Assembly (NCBI GenBank): GCA_964243295.1
Contig: CAXTEJ010000014.1
Coordinates: 9,094 to 73,093 of the forward strand
Source: CAXTEJ01 sp964243295
GTDB lineage: Bacteria > Actinomycetota > Actinomycetes > Actinomycetales > Angustibacteraceae
Direction: 5' to 3'
Length of the DNA stretch: 64,000 nucleotides
The notes beneath the pieces were generated by a model that did not search any database, had not been told where the DNA came from, and saw nothing but the letters and a program-made list of their open reading frames with translations. Both the position numbers and the translations under genes were made by a program. Below, one piece after another: positions 22,958 through 31,121 of the stretch; within the stretch, counting starts at the first letter, position 1, and the number at the start of each line of letters is the position of its first letter.

Positions 22958-25900
22958 GTGACCAGCGTCCGCTCCACGAGCCTCGCCGGCCGGCTGGCCC
23001 GGCTGGGGTTCGGGGACCCGGCGCGCGCCGCCACCGCGCTGGTCGACCCTGCGCTGCGGCCGCTGCTGCCGCCCGCGCAGGGCGGTGTGGTCGACGCGCC
23101 GGCCGACACCGGTGTCGACGAGGACCTGCTGCTCGACCTCGCCGACTCGCCCGACCCCGACATGGCCCTGCTGGGCCTGGTGCGGCTGCTGGAGTCGGTC
23201 GCGCGGGTGGCCGGCGGGCCGCGCGCCGCCGCGGGCCTCGACCGGCTGGTCGAGCGGCTGCGGCAGCCGTGCCCGCTGCGTCGCCGGCTGCTGGCTGTGC
23301 TCGGTTCGTCCGCCGCGCTCGCCGACCACCTCGCGCGCCACCCCGGCGACTGGGCCGTGCTCGAGGAGCAGGAGCCGCCGGACGAGACCGAGCTCCGCAC
23401 CGCCCTGCTGAAGGCCGTCGGGGCCGACCCCGCTGCTGCGACGCCGGTCGCCCTGGAGGGTGGCCGCGCCGGGCACGACCGGCTGCGCCTGGCCTACCGG
23501 CGCCGGCTGCTGTCGATCGCGGGCCGCGACCTCGGGTGCCCGCACCCCACGGCGCTGATGCCCGCCGTCGGCCGCGAGCTGGCCGACCTCGCGGCGGCGG
23601 CGCTCGAGGCGGCCCTCGCGATCGCCCGCGCCGAGCTGCCCCCCGACGCCACCCCCTGCCGGCTCGCAGTCATCGGCATGGGCAAGTGCGGTGGGCGCGA
23701 GCTCAACTACGTGAGCGACGTCGACGTGGTCTTCGTCGCCGAGCCGGTCCGGGCGGACGCCGGCTCCGCCGTGAGCGCGCCGGCGGGGCCCGGTTCGACG
23801 GCCGAGGAGCAGGCGGCGCTGGCGACGGCGACGCAGCTGGCGAGCGCGCTGATGCGCGCGTGCTCGGCGTCGACGTCCGAGGGGACGCTGTGGCCGGTCG
23901 ACGCGGGGCTGCGGCCCGAGGGCAAGCAGGGCCCCCTGGTGCGCACGCTCGCCAGCCACCGCAGCTACTACGACCGCTGGGCCAAGACCTGGGAGTTCCA
24001 GGCGCTGCTCAAGGCGCGTCCGGTGGCCGGCGACCGCGAGCTCGGGCAGGCCTACGTCGACACCGTCGAACCGCTGGTGTGGCAGGCCGTGGCGCGCCCG
24101 CACTTCGTGCAGGACGTGCAGGCCATGCGCCGCCGCGTCGAGCAGCACCTGCCGCGAGCCGAGGCCGGGCGCGAGCTCAAGCTCGGGGTCGGGGGCCTGC
24201 GCGACGTCGAGTTCAGCGTCCAGCTGCTGCAGCTGGTGCACGGGCGCGACGACGCGACGCTGCGCGACCGCACCACGCTCACCGCTCTCGCGGCCCTCGC
24301 CGACGGCGGCTACGTCGGCCGCGACGACGCCGCGAGCCTCGACGCCGCCTACCGTCTGCTGCGCGCGCTCGAGCACCGCATCCAGCTGGTGCGGCTGCGG
24401 CGCACCCACCTGATGCCGACCGCCGACGCCGACCTGCGCCGGCTCGGCCGCCAGCTCGCCCACCGGGCCGACCCCGCGCGCGCGGTGGTGGCGCAGTGGC
24501 AGCGGCAGGCGCGCGAGGTGCGCCGGCTGCACGAGCGGCTGTTCTACCGGCCCCTGCTCGGTGCCGTGGCGCAGCTGTCGTCGGACGACGTGGGGCTGAG
24601 CGCCGGTGCCGCCCGGCAGCGGCTCACGGCGCTGGGCTACCGCGACCCGACGGGTGCGCTGCGACACCTCGAGGCGCTGACGACCGGGATCCGGCGTCGC
24701 ACCGCGATCCAGCGCCACCTGCTGCCCGTCATGCTCGGGTGGTTCGCCGACGAGGCCGACCCCGACGCCGGGCTGCTCGCCTTCCGGCGGCTCAGCGACG
24801 AGCTGGGCGGCACCCACTGGTACCTGCGGATGCTGCGCGACCAGGCGGCCGCGGCGCAGAACCTCGCGCACGTGCTCGCCCGCAGCCGGTTCGCCGGCGA
24901 GCTGCTGCAGCACGCACCCGAGAGCGTGGCCGTGCTGGGCGACGACACCGGGCTGCGGCCGCGCCACGACGACGCGCTGCTCGCCGAGGTGCTCGGCGTG
25001 GTGGCGCGCCACGACGACCCGCAGCGCGCGGTGCTGGCCGGGCGCGGGGTGCGCCGCCGCGAGCTGTTCCGCATCGCCGCCGCCGACCTGCTCGGCCGGC
25101 TCGAGCTCGACGACGTCGAGCGCGCCCTGACGGCCGTCGGCGCGGCGGTGCTCGAGGGCGGGCTGCAGGCGGCCTGCCGCTCGGTGGAGCGTCAGCTCGG
25201 CACCGAGCTGCCGACCCGGGTGCTCGTGGTCGGCATGGGCCGCTTCGGTGGTCGCGAGCTCGGCTACGGCAGCGACGCCGACGTGCTCTTCGTGCACGAC
25301 CCGCTGCCGGGCGCCGACGAGCAGGCGGCGCAGCAGGCGGCGCTGGCGGTGGCCGGTGAGCTGCGGCGGCTCATGGCGCTGCCCGGCCCCGACCCGTCGC
25401 TGCAGCTGGACGCCGACCTGCGGCCGGAGGGCAAGCAGGGCCCGCTGGTGCGCACCCTCGCGTCCTACCGCGCCTACTACGGGCGCTGGTCGCTGGTCTG
25501 GGAGGCGCAGGCGCTGCTGCGCGCCACGCCGCTGGCCGGCGACGCCCAGCTCGGCCGCGACTTCACGGCCCTGATCGACCCGGTGCGGTGGCCGTCAGGC
25601 GGCATCAGTGACTCCGACGTCCGCGAGGTGCGCCGGGTCAAGGCGCGCATCGAGGCTGAGCGGCTGCCGCGCGGCGGCGACCGCACCCGCCACCTCAAGC
25701 TGGGCCGGGGCGGCATGGCGGACGTCGAGTGGACCGTCCAGCTGCTGCAGCTGCGGCACGCCCACGAGGTGCCCGCGATGCGCCACACCGGCACCGTCAC
25801 CGCGCTGCTCGCCGCCACGGACGCCGGGCTGCTGGCGCCCGCCGACGCCGAGGTGCTCGAGCGCGCCTGGACGCTCACCTCGCGGCTGCGCAACGCCGCG

Positions 25901-26071
25901 GTGCTCTGGCGCGGCCGGCCCGTCGACGCGCTGCCGAGCGACCTGCGCGACCTGGACGGGGTCGCTCGCATCGTCGGCTACCCGCCGCTGTCGCCGGCGC
26001 AGGTGATCGACGACTACCAGCGCGTCACCCGGCGCGCCCGCCAGGTCGTGGATCGGGTCTTCTACGCCTGA
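22958..26071 (+). CDS. glnE: Glutamine synthetase adenylyltransferase/removase
   Basis: A 1037-residue bifunctional enzyme that adenylylates GlnA1 when nitrogen is plentiful and removes AMP when it is scarce. Two nucleotidyltransferase domains are seen: GGRELNYVSDVDVVFV in the N-terminal (deadenylylating) half and GGRELGYGSDADVLFV in the C-terminal (adenylylating) half. Each is followed by LRPEGKQGPLVRTLAS and a helical linker (LKLGVGGLRDVEFSVQLLQL; LKLGRGGMADVEWTVQLLQL). The near-identity of the two halves shows the ancient duplication. The GTG at 22958 is favoured by the -10 hexamer; an ATG at 22925 is alternative. Its last 10 nt overlap the end of the convergent SpoIIE-type gene. The expected substrate, GlnA1, lies 12 kb downstream. 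Confidence 0.95.
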   Translation: MTSVRSTSLAGRLARLGFGDPARAATALVDPALRPLLPPAQGGVVDAPADTGVDEDLLLDLADSPDPDMALLGLVRLLESVARVAGGPRAAAGLDRLVERLRQPCPLRRRLLAVLGSSAALADHLARHPGDWAVLEEQEPPDETELRTALLKAVGADPAAATPVALEGGRAGHDRLRLAYRRRLLSIAGRDLGCPHPTALMPAVGRELADLAAAALEAALAIARAELPPDATPCRLAVIGMGKCGGRELNYVSDVDVVFVAEPVRADAGSAVSAPAGPGSTAEEQAALATATQLASALMRACSASTSEGTLWPVDAGLRPEGKQGPLVRTLASHRSYYDRWAKTWEFQALLKARPVAGDRELGQAYVDTVEPLVWQAVARPHFVQDVQAMRRRVEQHLPRAEAGRELKLGVGGLRDVEFSVQLLQLVHGRDDATLRDRTTLTALAALADGGYVGRDDAASLDAAYRLLRALEHRIQLVRLRRTHLMPTADADLRRLGRQLAHRADPARAVVAQWQRQAREVRRLHERLFYRPLLGAVAQLSSDDVGLSAGAARQRLTALGYRDPTGALRHLEALTTGIRRRTAIQRHLLPVMLGWFADEADPDAGLLAFRRLSDELGGTHWYLRMLRDQAAAAQNLAHVLARSRFAGELLQHAPESVAVLGDDTGLRPRHDDALLAEVLGVVARHDDPQRAVLAGRGVRRRELFRIAAADLLGRLELDDVERALTAVGAAVLEGGLQAACRSVERQLGTELPTRVLVVGMGRFGGRELGYGSDADVLFVHDPLPGADEQAAQQAALAVAGELRRLMALPGPDPSLQLDADLRPEGKQGPLVRTLASYRAYYGRWSLVWEAQALLRATPLAGDAQLGRDFTALIDPVRWPSGGISDSDVREVRRVKARIEAERLPRGGDRTRHLKLGRGGMADVEWTVQLLQLRHAHEVPAMRHTGTVTALLAATDAGLLAPADAEVLERAWTLTSRLRNAAVLWRGRPVDALPSDLRDLDGVARIVGYPPLSPAQVIDDYQRVTRRARQVVDRVFYA

Positions 26072-28980
26072 GCCGGCTGGTCCGTGCCGTCGCGGTGCTC
26101 GCCCGCAGCCAGCAGCCGCACCGCGAGCAGGGCGACGTCGTCGGCCGGCCGGCCCCCGCCGACGAGAGCCCTCAGCACCTCGTCGGCCAGGGTGTGCAGC
26201 GGCTGGTCGGCGAGCCCACCGAGCACCTGCTCCAGCCGGGCGGTGTCGGCGTCGAGGTCGCTGCCGCGCCGCTCGACCAGGCCGTCGGTGTAGAGCACGA
26301 GGGTGTCACCGGCCCGCAGCTCGATGACGTGGTTGTGGCGGGGCGTGGCGGGGTCGATGCCGAGCAGCAGGTCGGCCCGGCGGTCCAGGGCGGTGACCCG
26401 GCCGCCTGCGTGCACGACGACCGGCGCGGGGTGGCCGGCGTTCGACCACGTCAGCCGCCAGCACGGCTGCGGCCCGTCGACCGGCTCCAGCCGGGCGAGG
26501 ACGACGGTCGCCATGGTGGTGATGGACAGCCCCCGCATGGCCCGGTCGACCCGGCTGAGCACCGAGGCGGCGCCGTCGTCGGACTCGTGGGCGAAGCCCC
26601 GCAGCAGGGGTGCGAGCTGGGCCTGCCAGCTGGTGGCGAGCGAGTCGTGCCCAGCGACGTCACCGATGGCGACGAGGGCGCCGCCGCCCGGTGTCGCCGA
26701 GCCCCAGTAGAAGTCGCCGCCCACCTGCGCCTCATGGGCCGCGGGCACGTAGCGCGAGGTGATGTCGAGACCCGGCACCACGGGCAGCGGCGGCAGCAGG
26801 TGGCGCTGCAGCAGCTCGGCGGTGCTGCGCTGCCGGCCGTACATCTGCGCGTTGTCGATGGCGAGGCCGGCGCGGCGTCCGACCTCGGTGGCGGTCTCGA
26901 GGTCGGCCTGGCTGAAGGGCGGGTGGCCGTCGGCGCCCGACAGCACGATGACGCCCAGCACGCGGTCGCGGCTGGTCAGCGGCACGACCATCAGGTGCCG
27001 GCTGCCGATGCGCCGCAGCAGCCGGGTCAGCTCGTCATCGGCCCAGCTGCTGCCCAGCGCCTCGTCGGTGGCGTCGTTGGACAGGATCGGCAGCCCGGTG
27101 CGGACCACGCGCTCGGACCGCGACGTCGCGTCGGCGCTGCTGGTGTGCAGGGTGGTGAACCGCTCGACGTCGGCGACCAGGGTGGCGTCGCGGTGGGTGA
27201 CGACCGAGTGGTGGCGCCGGCCGTCGCCGTCGACGAGGGTGACGGCCGCCCAGTCGGCGAGCCGGGGCACGAGCAGCTCGAGGAGCCGGCTGAGGGCCTC
27301 GTCGACGTCGAGGGTGCTGACCAGGGCCCGCGTCATCTCGCTGAGCAGCTCCAGCCGCTCACGGGCGCTGCGGGCCTCGGCGAGCGCCTGCTGCTGCTCC
27401 TGCGCCCCGCGGTGGCGGGCGGTGATGTCGTGCAGCACGACGCTGAGCCCCTCGGGCGTCGCCCAGGTGCGGATCTCGAACCGGCCGTAGGGCGGTCCCG
27501 GCCGGTTGGCCTCGATCGTCTGCGGGTGGCCGCCGCGCATCGCCTCGACCATCGTGCGCTCGTAGTCGCCGCCCACCGCCTGGGGGAAGACCTCCCACAG
27601 CACCTGCCCGACCAGCTCGGACGACGACCGGCCCAGCACCTGCTCGGCCTGGGCGTTGAGGTGGGTGAAGCGCCACTCGCGGTCGAGGCTGTAGTAGGCG
27701 TCGGTCATCCACTCGATGACGCCCTGCAACCGGTCGCGCCACTCATGGACGTTGGTCGAGTCGAACGCGGCGCCCACGAACCGCACACCCCGCTCGGTCA
27801 CCAGCCGCCGGCCCCGGGCGCTGATCCAGCGCACCTGCCCGTCGGGCAGCACGGTGCGGTACTCCTCGACGAACTCGCCGCCGTGCCGCACGACCGCGTC
27901 GACCGCGTCGGCGACCCGGCGCGCGTCGAGCTCGTGGACGCGGTCGGAGAAGTCGTCCAGGTGGCCACCGAAGCTGCGGCGGTCGTGGCCGAACATCTCG
28001 AGCAGCCGGTCGCTCCACCACAGCCGTCCGGTGGTCGGATCGAGCTCGAAGCCGCCGACGTCGGCGGCGCCGAGGGCGACCTCCAGGCGGGTGGAGCTGA
28101 GGGCGAGGTCGGCGCTGACGGCGCGCAGCTCGAGCTCGGCGCTCGCGCTGCGCGCCAGCCGCTGCAGCACGGCCACCTCGGCCGGCGACCACTCGCGGCC
28201 CGCGACCTGGTCGACCGACAGCACCCCGACGGGCATGTCGCCGATCAGCAGCGGCACCCCGAGGTAGCCGCCGATACCGCGCACGCTGCCGCGCACCCGC
28301 GGGTCGCCCTGCACGTCGGGCACCGATCCGAGCCCGGTGCGCAGCGTCAGGTCGGTGAGCGCGCGCCGGTACTCGGCGGCCGCGGGGTCGTCGCTGCCGG
28401 TCGAGCCGGCCATGACCTCGGTGAGCGAGCGCAGCGAGGCCTGCGCGTAGTCGACGGCCAGGACGTCGCGGGCGAGCTCGACGAAGTCCTGCAGCACGTC
28501 GGCGTCGAGCCCCAGACCGAGCAGCCGGTTGACTGCGGCGAGGCGCTCGGGGTCGTCCAGCGCCGGCCGCACCTGCAGCGACAGCCACATCTGCTTGCCC
28601 TCGGGGGTGTCGCGCATGCCCCAGTCGTGCGCGAGCGCGCTCACGATCAGCAGGCCGCGGCCGCCGTCCACGCGCTCGAGGTCACGCTCGGCGACGTAGC
28701 GGTGGCCGGCGTCCAGGCCGTCCGTCGAGGGTGGCGGCGCGGGCGCGGTGTCGTCGACCGCCACCTCCACGGTGCCCGCCGACGCGTCGTAGGTGAGCGT
28801 GACCTGCGCGGCGCTGCCCGCGTGCAGCATGGCGTTCGTCGCGAGCTCGCTGACGACCAGCACCACGGTGTCGGCGTGGGCGTCCAGCCCCCACGAGCGC
28901 ACCGTGTCACCGGCCCAGCGCCGCGCCGCCCTCACGTGCGCGACATCGGGGCCGAACATGGCGCTCACCGCACGTGGCAC
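26062..28980 (-). CDS. Multidomain SpoIIE-type phosphatase with ATPase, GAF and PAS domains
   Basis: A 972-residue cytosolic sensor-effector. In order: an RsbW-like HATPase (about 1-135; VVLVVSELATNAMLHAG is the N box, GGRGLLIVSALA the G box), a GAF domain (about 140-315), two PAS domains (about 316-440 and 445-560, the second with DITARHRGAQEQ), a second GAF (about 585-735) and a C-terminal PP2C/SpoIIE phosphatase (about 755-965). The phosphatase has VGGDFYWGSATPGGG, VAIGDVAGHDSLA, LYTDGLVERRG and PADDVALLAV, so the metal-binding Asp residues are present. It probably dephosphorylates an anti-anti-sigma factor; none is encoded nearby. The start GTG 28980 follows AAAGGGGG at 5 nt. It ends within the end of glnE. 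Confidence 0.88.
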   Translation of the reverse strand: MPRAVSAMFGPDVAHVRAARRWAGDTVRSWGLDAHADTVVLVVSELATNAMLHAGSAAQVTLTYDASAGTVEVAVDDTAPAPPPSTDGLDAGHRYVAERDLERVDGGRGLLIVSALAHDWGMRDTPEGKQMWLSLQVRPALDDPERLAAVNRLLGLGLDADVLQDFVELARDVLAVDYAQASLRSLTEVMAGSTGSDDPAAAEYRRALTDLTLRTGLGSVPDVQGDPRVRGSVRGIGGYLGVPLLIGDMPVGVLSVDQVAGREWSPAEVAVLQRLARSASAELELRAVSADLALSSTRLEVALGAADVGGFELDPTTGRLWWSDRLLEMFGHDRRSFGGHLDDFSDRVHELDARRVADAVDAVVRHGGEFVEEYRTVLPDGQVRWISARGRRLVTERGVRFVGAAFDSTNVHEWRDRLQGVIEWMTDAYYSLDREWRFTHLNAQAEQVLGRSSSELVGQVLWEVFPQAVGGDYERTMVEAMRGGHPQTIEANRPGPPYGRFEIRTWATPEGLSVVLHDITARHRGAQEQQQALAEARSARERLELLSEMTRALVSTLDVDEALSRLLELLVPRLADWAAVTLVDGDGRRHHSVVTHRDATLVADVERFTTLHTSSADATSRSERVVRTGLPILSNDATDEALGSSWADDELTRLLRRIGSRHLMVVPLTSRDRVLGVIVLSGADGHPPFSQADLETATEVGRRAGLAIDNAQMYGRQRSTAELLQRHLLPPLPVVPGLDITSRYVPAAHEAQVGGDFYWGSATPGGGALVAIGDVAGHDSLATSWQAQLAPLLRGFAHESDDGAASVLSRVDRAMRGLSITTMATVVLARLEPVDGPQPCWRLTWSNAGHPAPVVVHAGGRVTALDRRADLLLGIDPATPRHNHVIELRAGDTLVLYTDGLVERRGSDLDADTARLEQVLGGLADQPLHTLADEVLRALVGGGRPADDVALLAVRLLAAGEHRDGTDQPAQA

Positions 28981-29105
28981 CGCTGCCCCCTTTGCCCTGC
29001 GGCCTCCCGCGCCCGCCGCCCGAGCGCAACCGGTCCATCGTGCCAGGTGGGGCGGCGTGTGCCCCCTCGCGGCGCGGTCGGCAAGCCGGTCACCACCGGA
29101 CGCCG

Positions 29106-29111
29106 TAGCGT
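29106..29111 (+). promoter_or_regulatory. -10 element TAGCGT for ATP-grasp gene
   Basis: TAGCGT ends 7 nt before GTG 29119. Confidence 0.5.
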
Positions 29112-29118
29112 TCCGCGC

Positions 29119-30258
29119 GTGCGGGCACTGGTCGTCGAGCAGGGGTGGAGCAGGGGGGCGCTGGCCGCGGTGCGGGCCCTGGCCGCGGCCGCGTGGACGG
29201 TCGGGGTGGCTGCCCCGCAGGCTGGCGGGCTGGCGTGGTCGTCGCTCGCTGCACGTCACCGACACCTGGTGCGCGGCGTCGCCGACGGCGTCGACGGCTT
29301 CGTCGCGTCGGTGGCCGGCGTCGTGCGGCGCGGCGGCTACGACGTCGTGTTCGGCGCGGGGGAGGCCGAGCTGCTCGCCCTGTCGGCCGGCCGCGACCAG
29401 CTGCCCGCCGTGTTCCCCCACGCGCCGCACGACGTCGTGCTGCGCGCGGTCGACAAGGCCAGCCTCGCCGAGGCCGCGGTCGGCGTCGGCCTGGGCGTGC
29501 CGGAGGTGATCGGGGCCGACGACGTGCCCGACGAGCACACCCCCGTGGTGGTGAAGGCGCGGCTGCACGCCCGACCCGACGTCGTCGGCGCCCCGCCACG
29601 CATCGACACCACCGTGGTGGTCGGGCGGACGGCGGTGCTCGCGCGCACCCAGGAGATCCGCGAGGTCGGCGGCGACCCGCAGGTGCAGCGGTTCCACACC
29701 GGCACCCTCGTCGCCTACAGCGCCGTCCGGGCCCACGACGGCGTCGTCGCCGAGAGCCTGCAGCAGGCCGCCCGCATCTGGCCGACAGGTGCGGGCGCGA
29801 GCTGCCGCGCCACCACGCTGCCCGTGGGCCCCTCGGTGACCGGACCGACCGGCGAGCTGGCCCGTCGCTCCGCCGCGCTGCTGGACGCGCTCGGCTGGTT
29901 CGGGCTCGCCGAGCTGCAGTACCTCGTGGGCGCCGACGGCGTGCCGCGGCTGATCGACCTCAACGGCCGCTTCTACGGGTCGCTGTCGCTCGCCGTCCGC
30001 GCCGGCGCCAACCTGCCTGCGGCGTGGGCCGACCTCGCCGTCGGGCGGCGGACCGCCGCGGTGGTGCGAGCCCGCGCCGGCGTGCGCTACCAGTGGGGCA
30101 CGGCCGACGTCCGGCGTGCTCTCGCCGAGCGGCGCGGCGGGCTGCTCGCCGACCTGGCCGGCACCGCCGCCTACGGCGTGGGCGCCGGGCACAGCGTGGC
30201 CGACGTCCGCGACCCGTGGCCCGCGGTCGCCCGGCTGCGGGACGCTCTGGGCAGCTGA
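29119..30258 (+). CDS. ATP-grasp domain protein of unknown substrate
   Basis: A 379-residue protein with the ATP-grasp layout. It has a Rossmann-like N-terminus (VRALVVEQGWSRGALAAVRA), a central lysine strand (TPVVVKARLHARPD), a hinge strand (QVQRFHTGTLVAYSAV) and the metal-binding C-terminus AELQYLVGADGVPRLIDLNG, then RFYGSLSLAVRAGANLPAAW. The D-x-N pair in LIDLNGRFYGS should coordinate Mg. Relatives ligate carboxylates to amines (for example D-aspartate ligases and peptide ligases) or act in surface polysaccharide modification. No ligand can be named. It stands alone, 4 bp from the convergent phosphatase gene. Confidence 0.7.
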   Translation: MRALVVEQGWSRGALAAVRALAAAAWTVGVAAPQAGGLAWSSLAARHRHLVRGVADGVDGFVASVAGVVRRGGYDVVFGAGEAELLALSAGRDQLPAVFPHAPHDVVLRAVDKASLAEAAVGVGLGVPEVIGADDVPDEHTPVVVKARLHARPDVVGAPPRIDTTVVVGRTAVLARTQEIREVGGDPQVQRFHTGTLVAYSAVRAHDGVVAESLQQAARIWPTGAGASCRATTLPVGPSVTGPTGELARRSAALLDALGWFGLAELQYLVGADGVPRLIDLNGRFYGSLSLAVRAGANLPAAWADLAVGRRTAAVVRARAGVRYQWGTADVRRALAERRGGLLADLAGTAAYGVGAGHSVADVRDPWPAVARLRDALGS

Positions 30259-30262
30259 GCGG

Positions 30263-30895
30263 TCAGCGCAGGTGCGAGCTGTCGTCGTAGCGCACCAGGT
30301 GGGCGCCGGTGCCGTCGGCGTCGAGCCGCACCTCGGTCACGGACGTCGGCCCGTGCACCATGCGGTGCACCGACGTCAGGGGCGCCTCGAGCACCGCGAG
30401 CACCGACAGCCGGACCGGGTACAGGTGGCTCACGACGACCGCGGTGCCGCTCGGGTGGCGCTGTCGCAGCCGCTCGCGCGCCGCGGCCACGCGGGTGGCG
30501 ACCTGCGCGACCGACTCACCGCCCGGCGCGGCGAGCTCGGGGTCGAGGCGCCACCGGGCCAGCAGCCCGGGATCGCGCCGCTCGACCTCCTCACCGGTCA
30601 GCCCCTCCCAGCCACCGAAGTCGATCTCGCGCAGGTCGTCGTCGGTCTGCACCTGCAGCCCCAGCGCGCCAGCCACGGCCTGCGCGGTCTGCTGCGCCCG
30701 GCGGACCGGGCTGCTGACGACCGCGGCCACCGGCCCGCGCGCGCCGGCCAGCCGCGCGGCCACGGCCGCCGCCTGCCGCTCGCCCACCTCGGACAGTGGC
30801 GGGCTGGCGCCCGTGCAGCCGCTGTAGCGGCGTTCGGCGGTGTGGGCGGTCGCGCCGTGCCGCACGAGCAGCAGCGTCGTCCCGGCTGGCGTCAT
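30263..30895 (-). CDS. Histidine phosphatase family protein
   Basis: A 210-residue phosphoglycerate-mutase-like phosphatase. TTLLLVRHGATAHTAERRYS has the RHG catalytic His, AAVVSSPVRRAQQTAQAVAG the second Arg, DDLREIDFGGWEGLTGEEVE the conserved Glu, and SGTAVVVSHLYPVRLSV the second His. It is the stand-alone cousin of the CobC domain in the RNase H fusion. A role as alpha-ribazole phosphatase or sugar-phosphate phosphatase is possible. TAGGGT at 30953-30948 (minus strand) is a plausible -10 about 50 nt upstream of ATG 30895. Confidence 0.82.
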   Translation of the reverse strand: MTPAGTTLLLVRHGATAHTAERRYSGCTGASPPLSEVGERQAAAVAARLAGARGPVAAVVSSPVRRAQQTAQAVAGALGLQVQTDDDLREIDFGGWEGLTGEEVERRDPGLLARWRLDPELAAPGGESVAQVATRVAAARERLRQRHPSGTAVVVSHLYPVRLSVLAVLEAPLTSVHRMVHGPTSVTEVRLDADGTGAHLVRYDDSSHLR

Positions 30896-31051
30896 CAGGT
30901 GGCTCTCGTCCCGGCGAGGAAGGCGCGGGACCGTCGCCGCATCGCCCACCCTACGGGCCCTGTCCGCGGCGGTCGTGAGGCCGGTGCCGCGGTGCCGGCG
31001 CCTGCAGGAGGTGGGCCCATCGCCGCTCGCCGGACGACGGTGGGCGCGGTG

Positions 31052-31057
31052 TAGGGT
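31052..31057 (+). promoter_or_regulatory. -10 element TAGGGT for amylase, with leader and strong RBS
   Basis: TAGGGT lies 64 nt before the amylase GTG. Unlike the leaderless genes here, a leader follows and ends in GAGGAGG (31111-31117), 4 nt from the start codon. Confidence 0.5.
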
Positions 31058-31121
31058 CCGGTTCCCATCCGCTGCACCGCCTGCCCCGCAGAGCGGGACG
31101 AGTCCTCAACGAGGAGGCCTT

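Noticed and set aside
28981..30192. Upstream extension of the SpoIIE-type gene to about 1376 residues
   Set aside because: The extra part is antisense to the ATP-grasp gene and has no domain; GTG 28980 has an excellent ribosome site.
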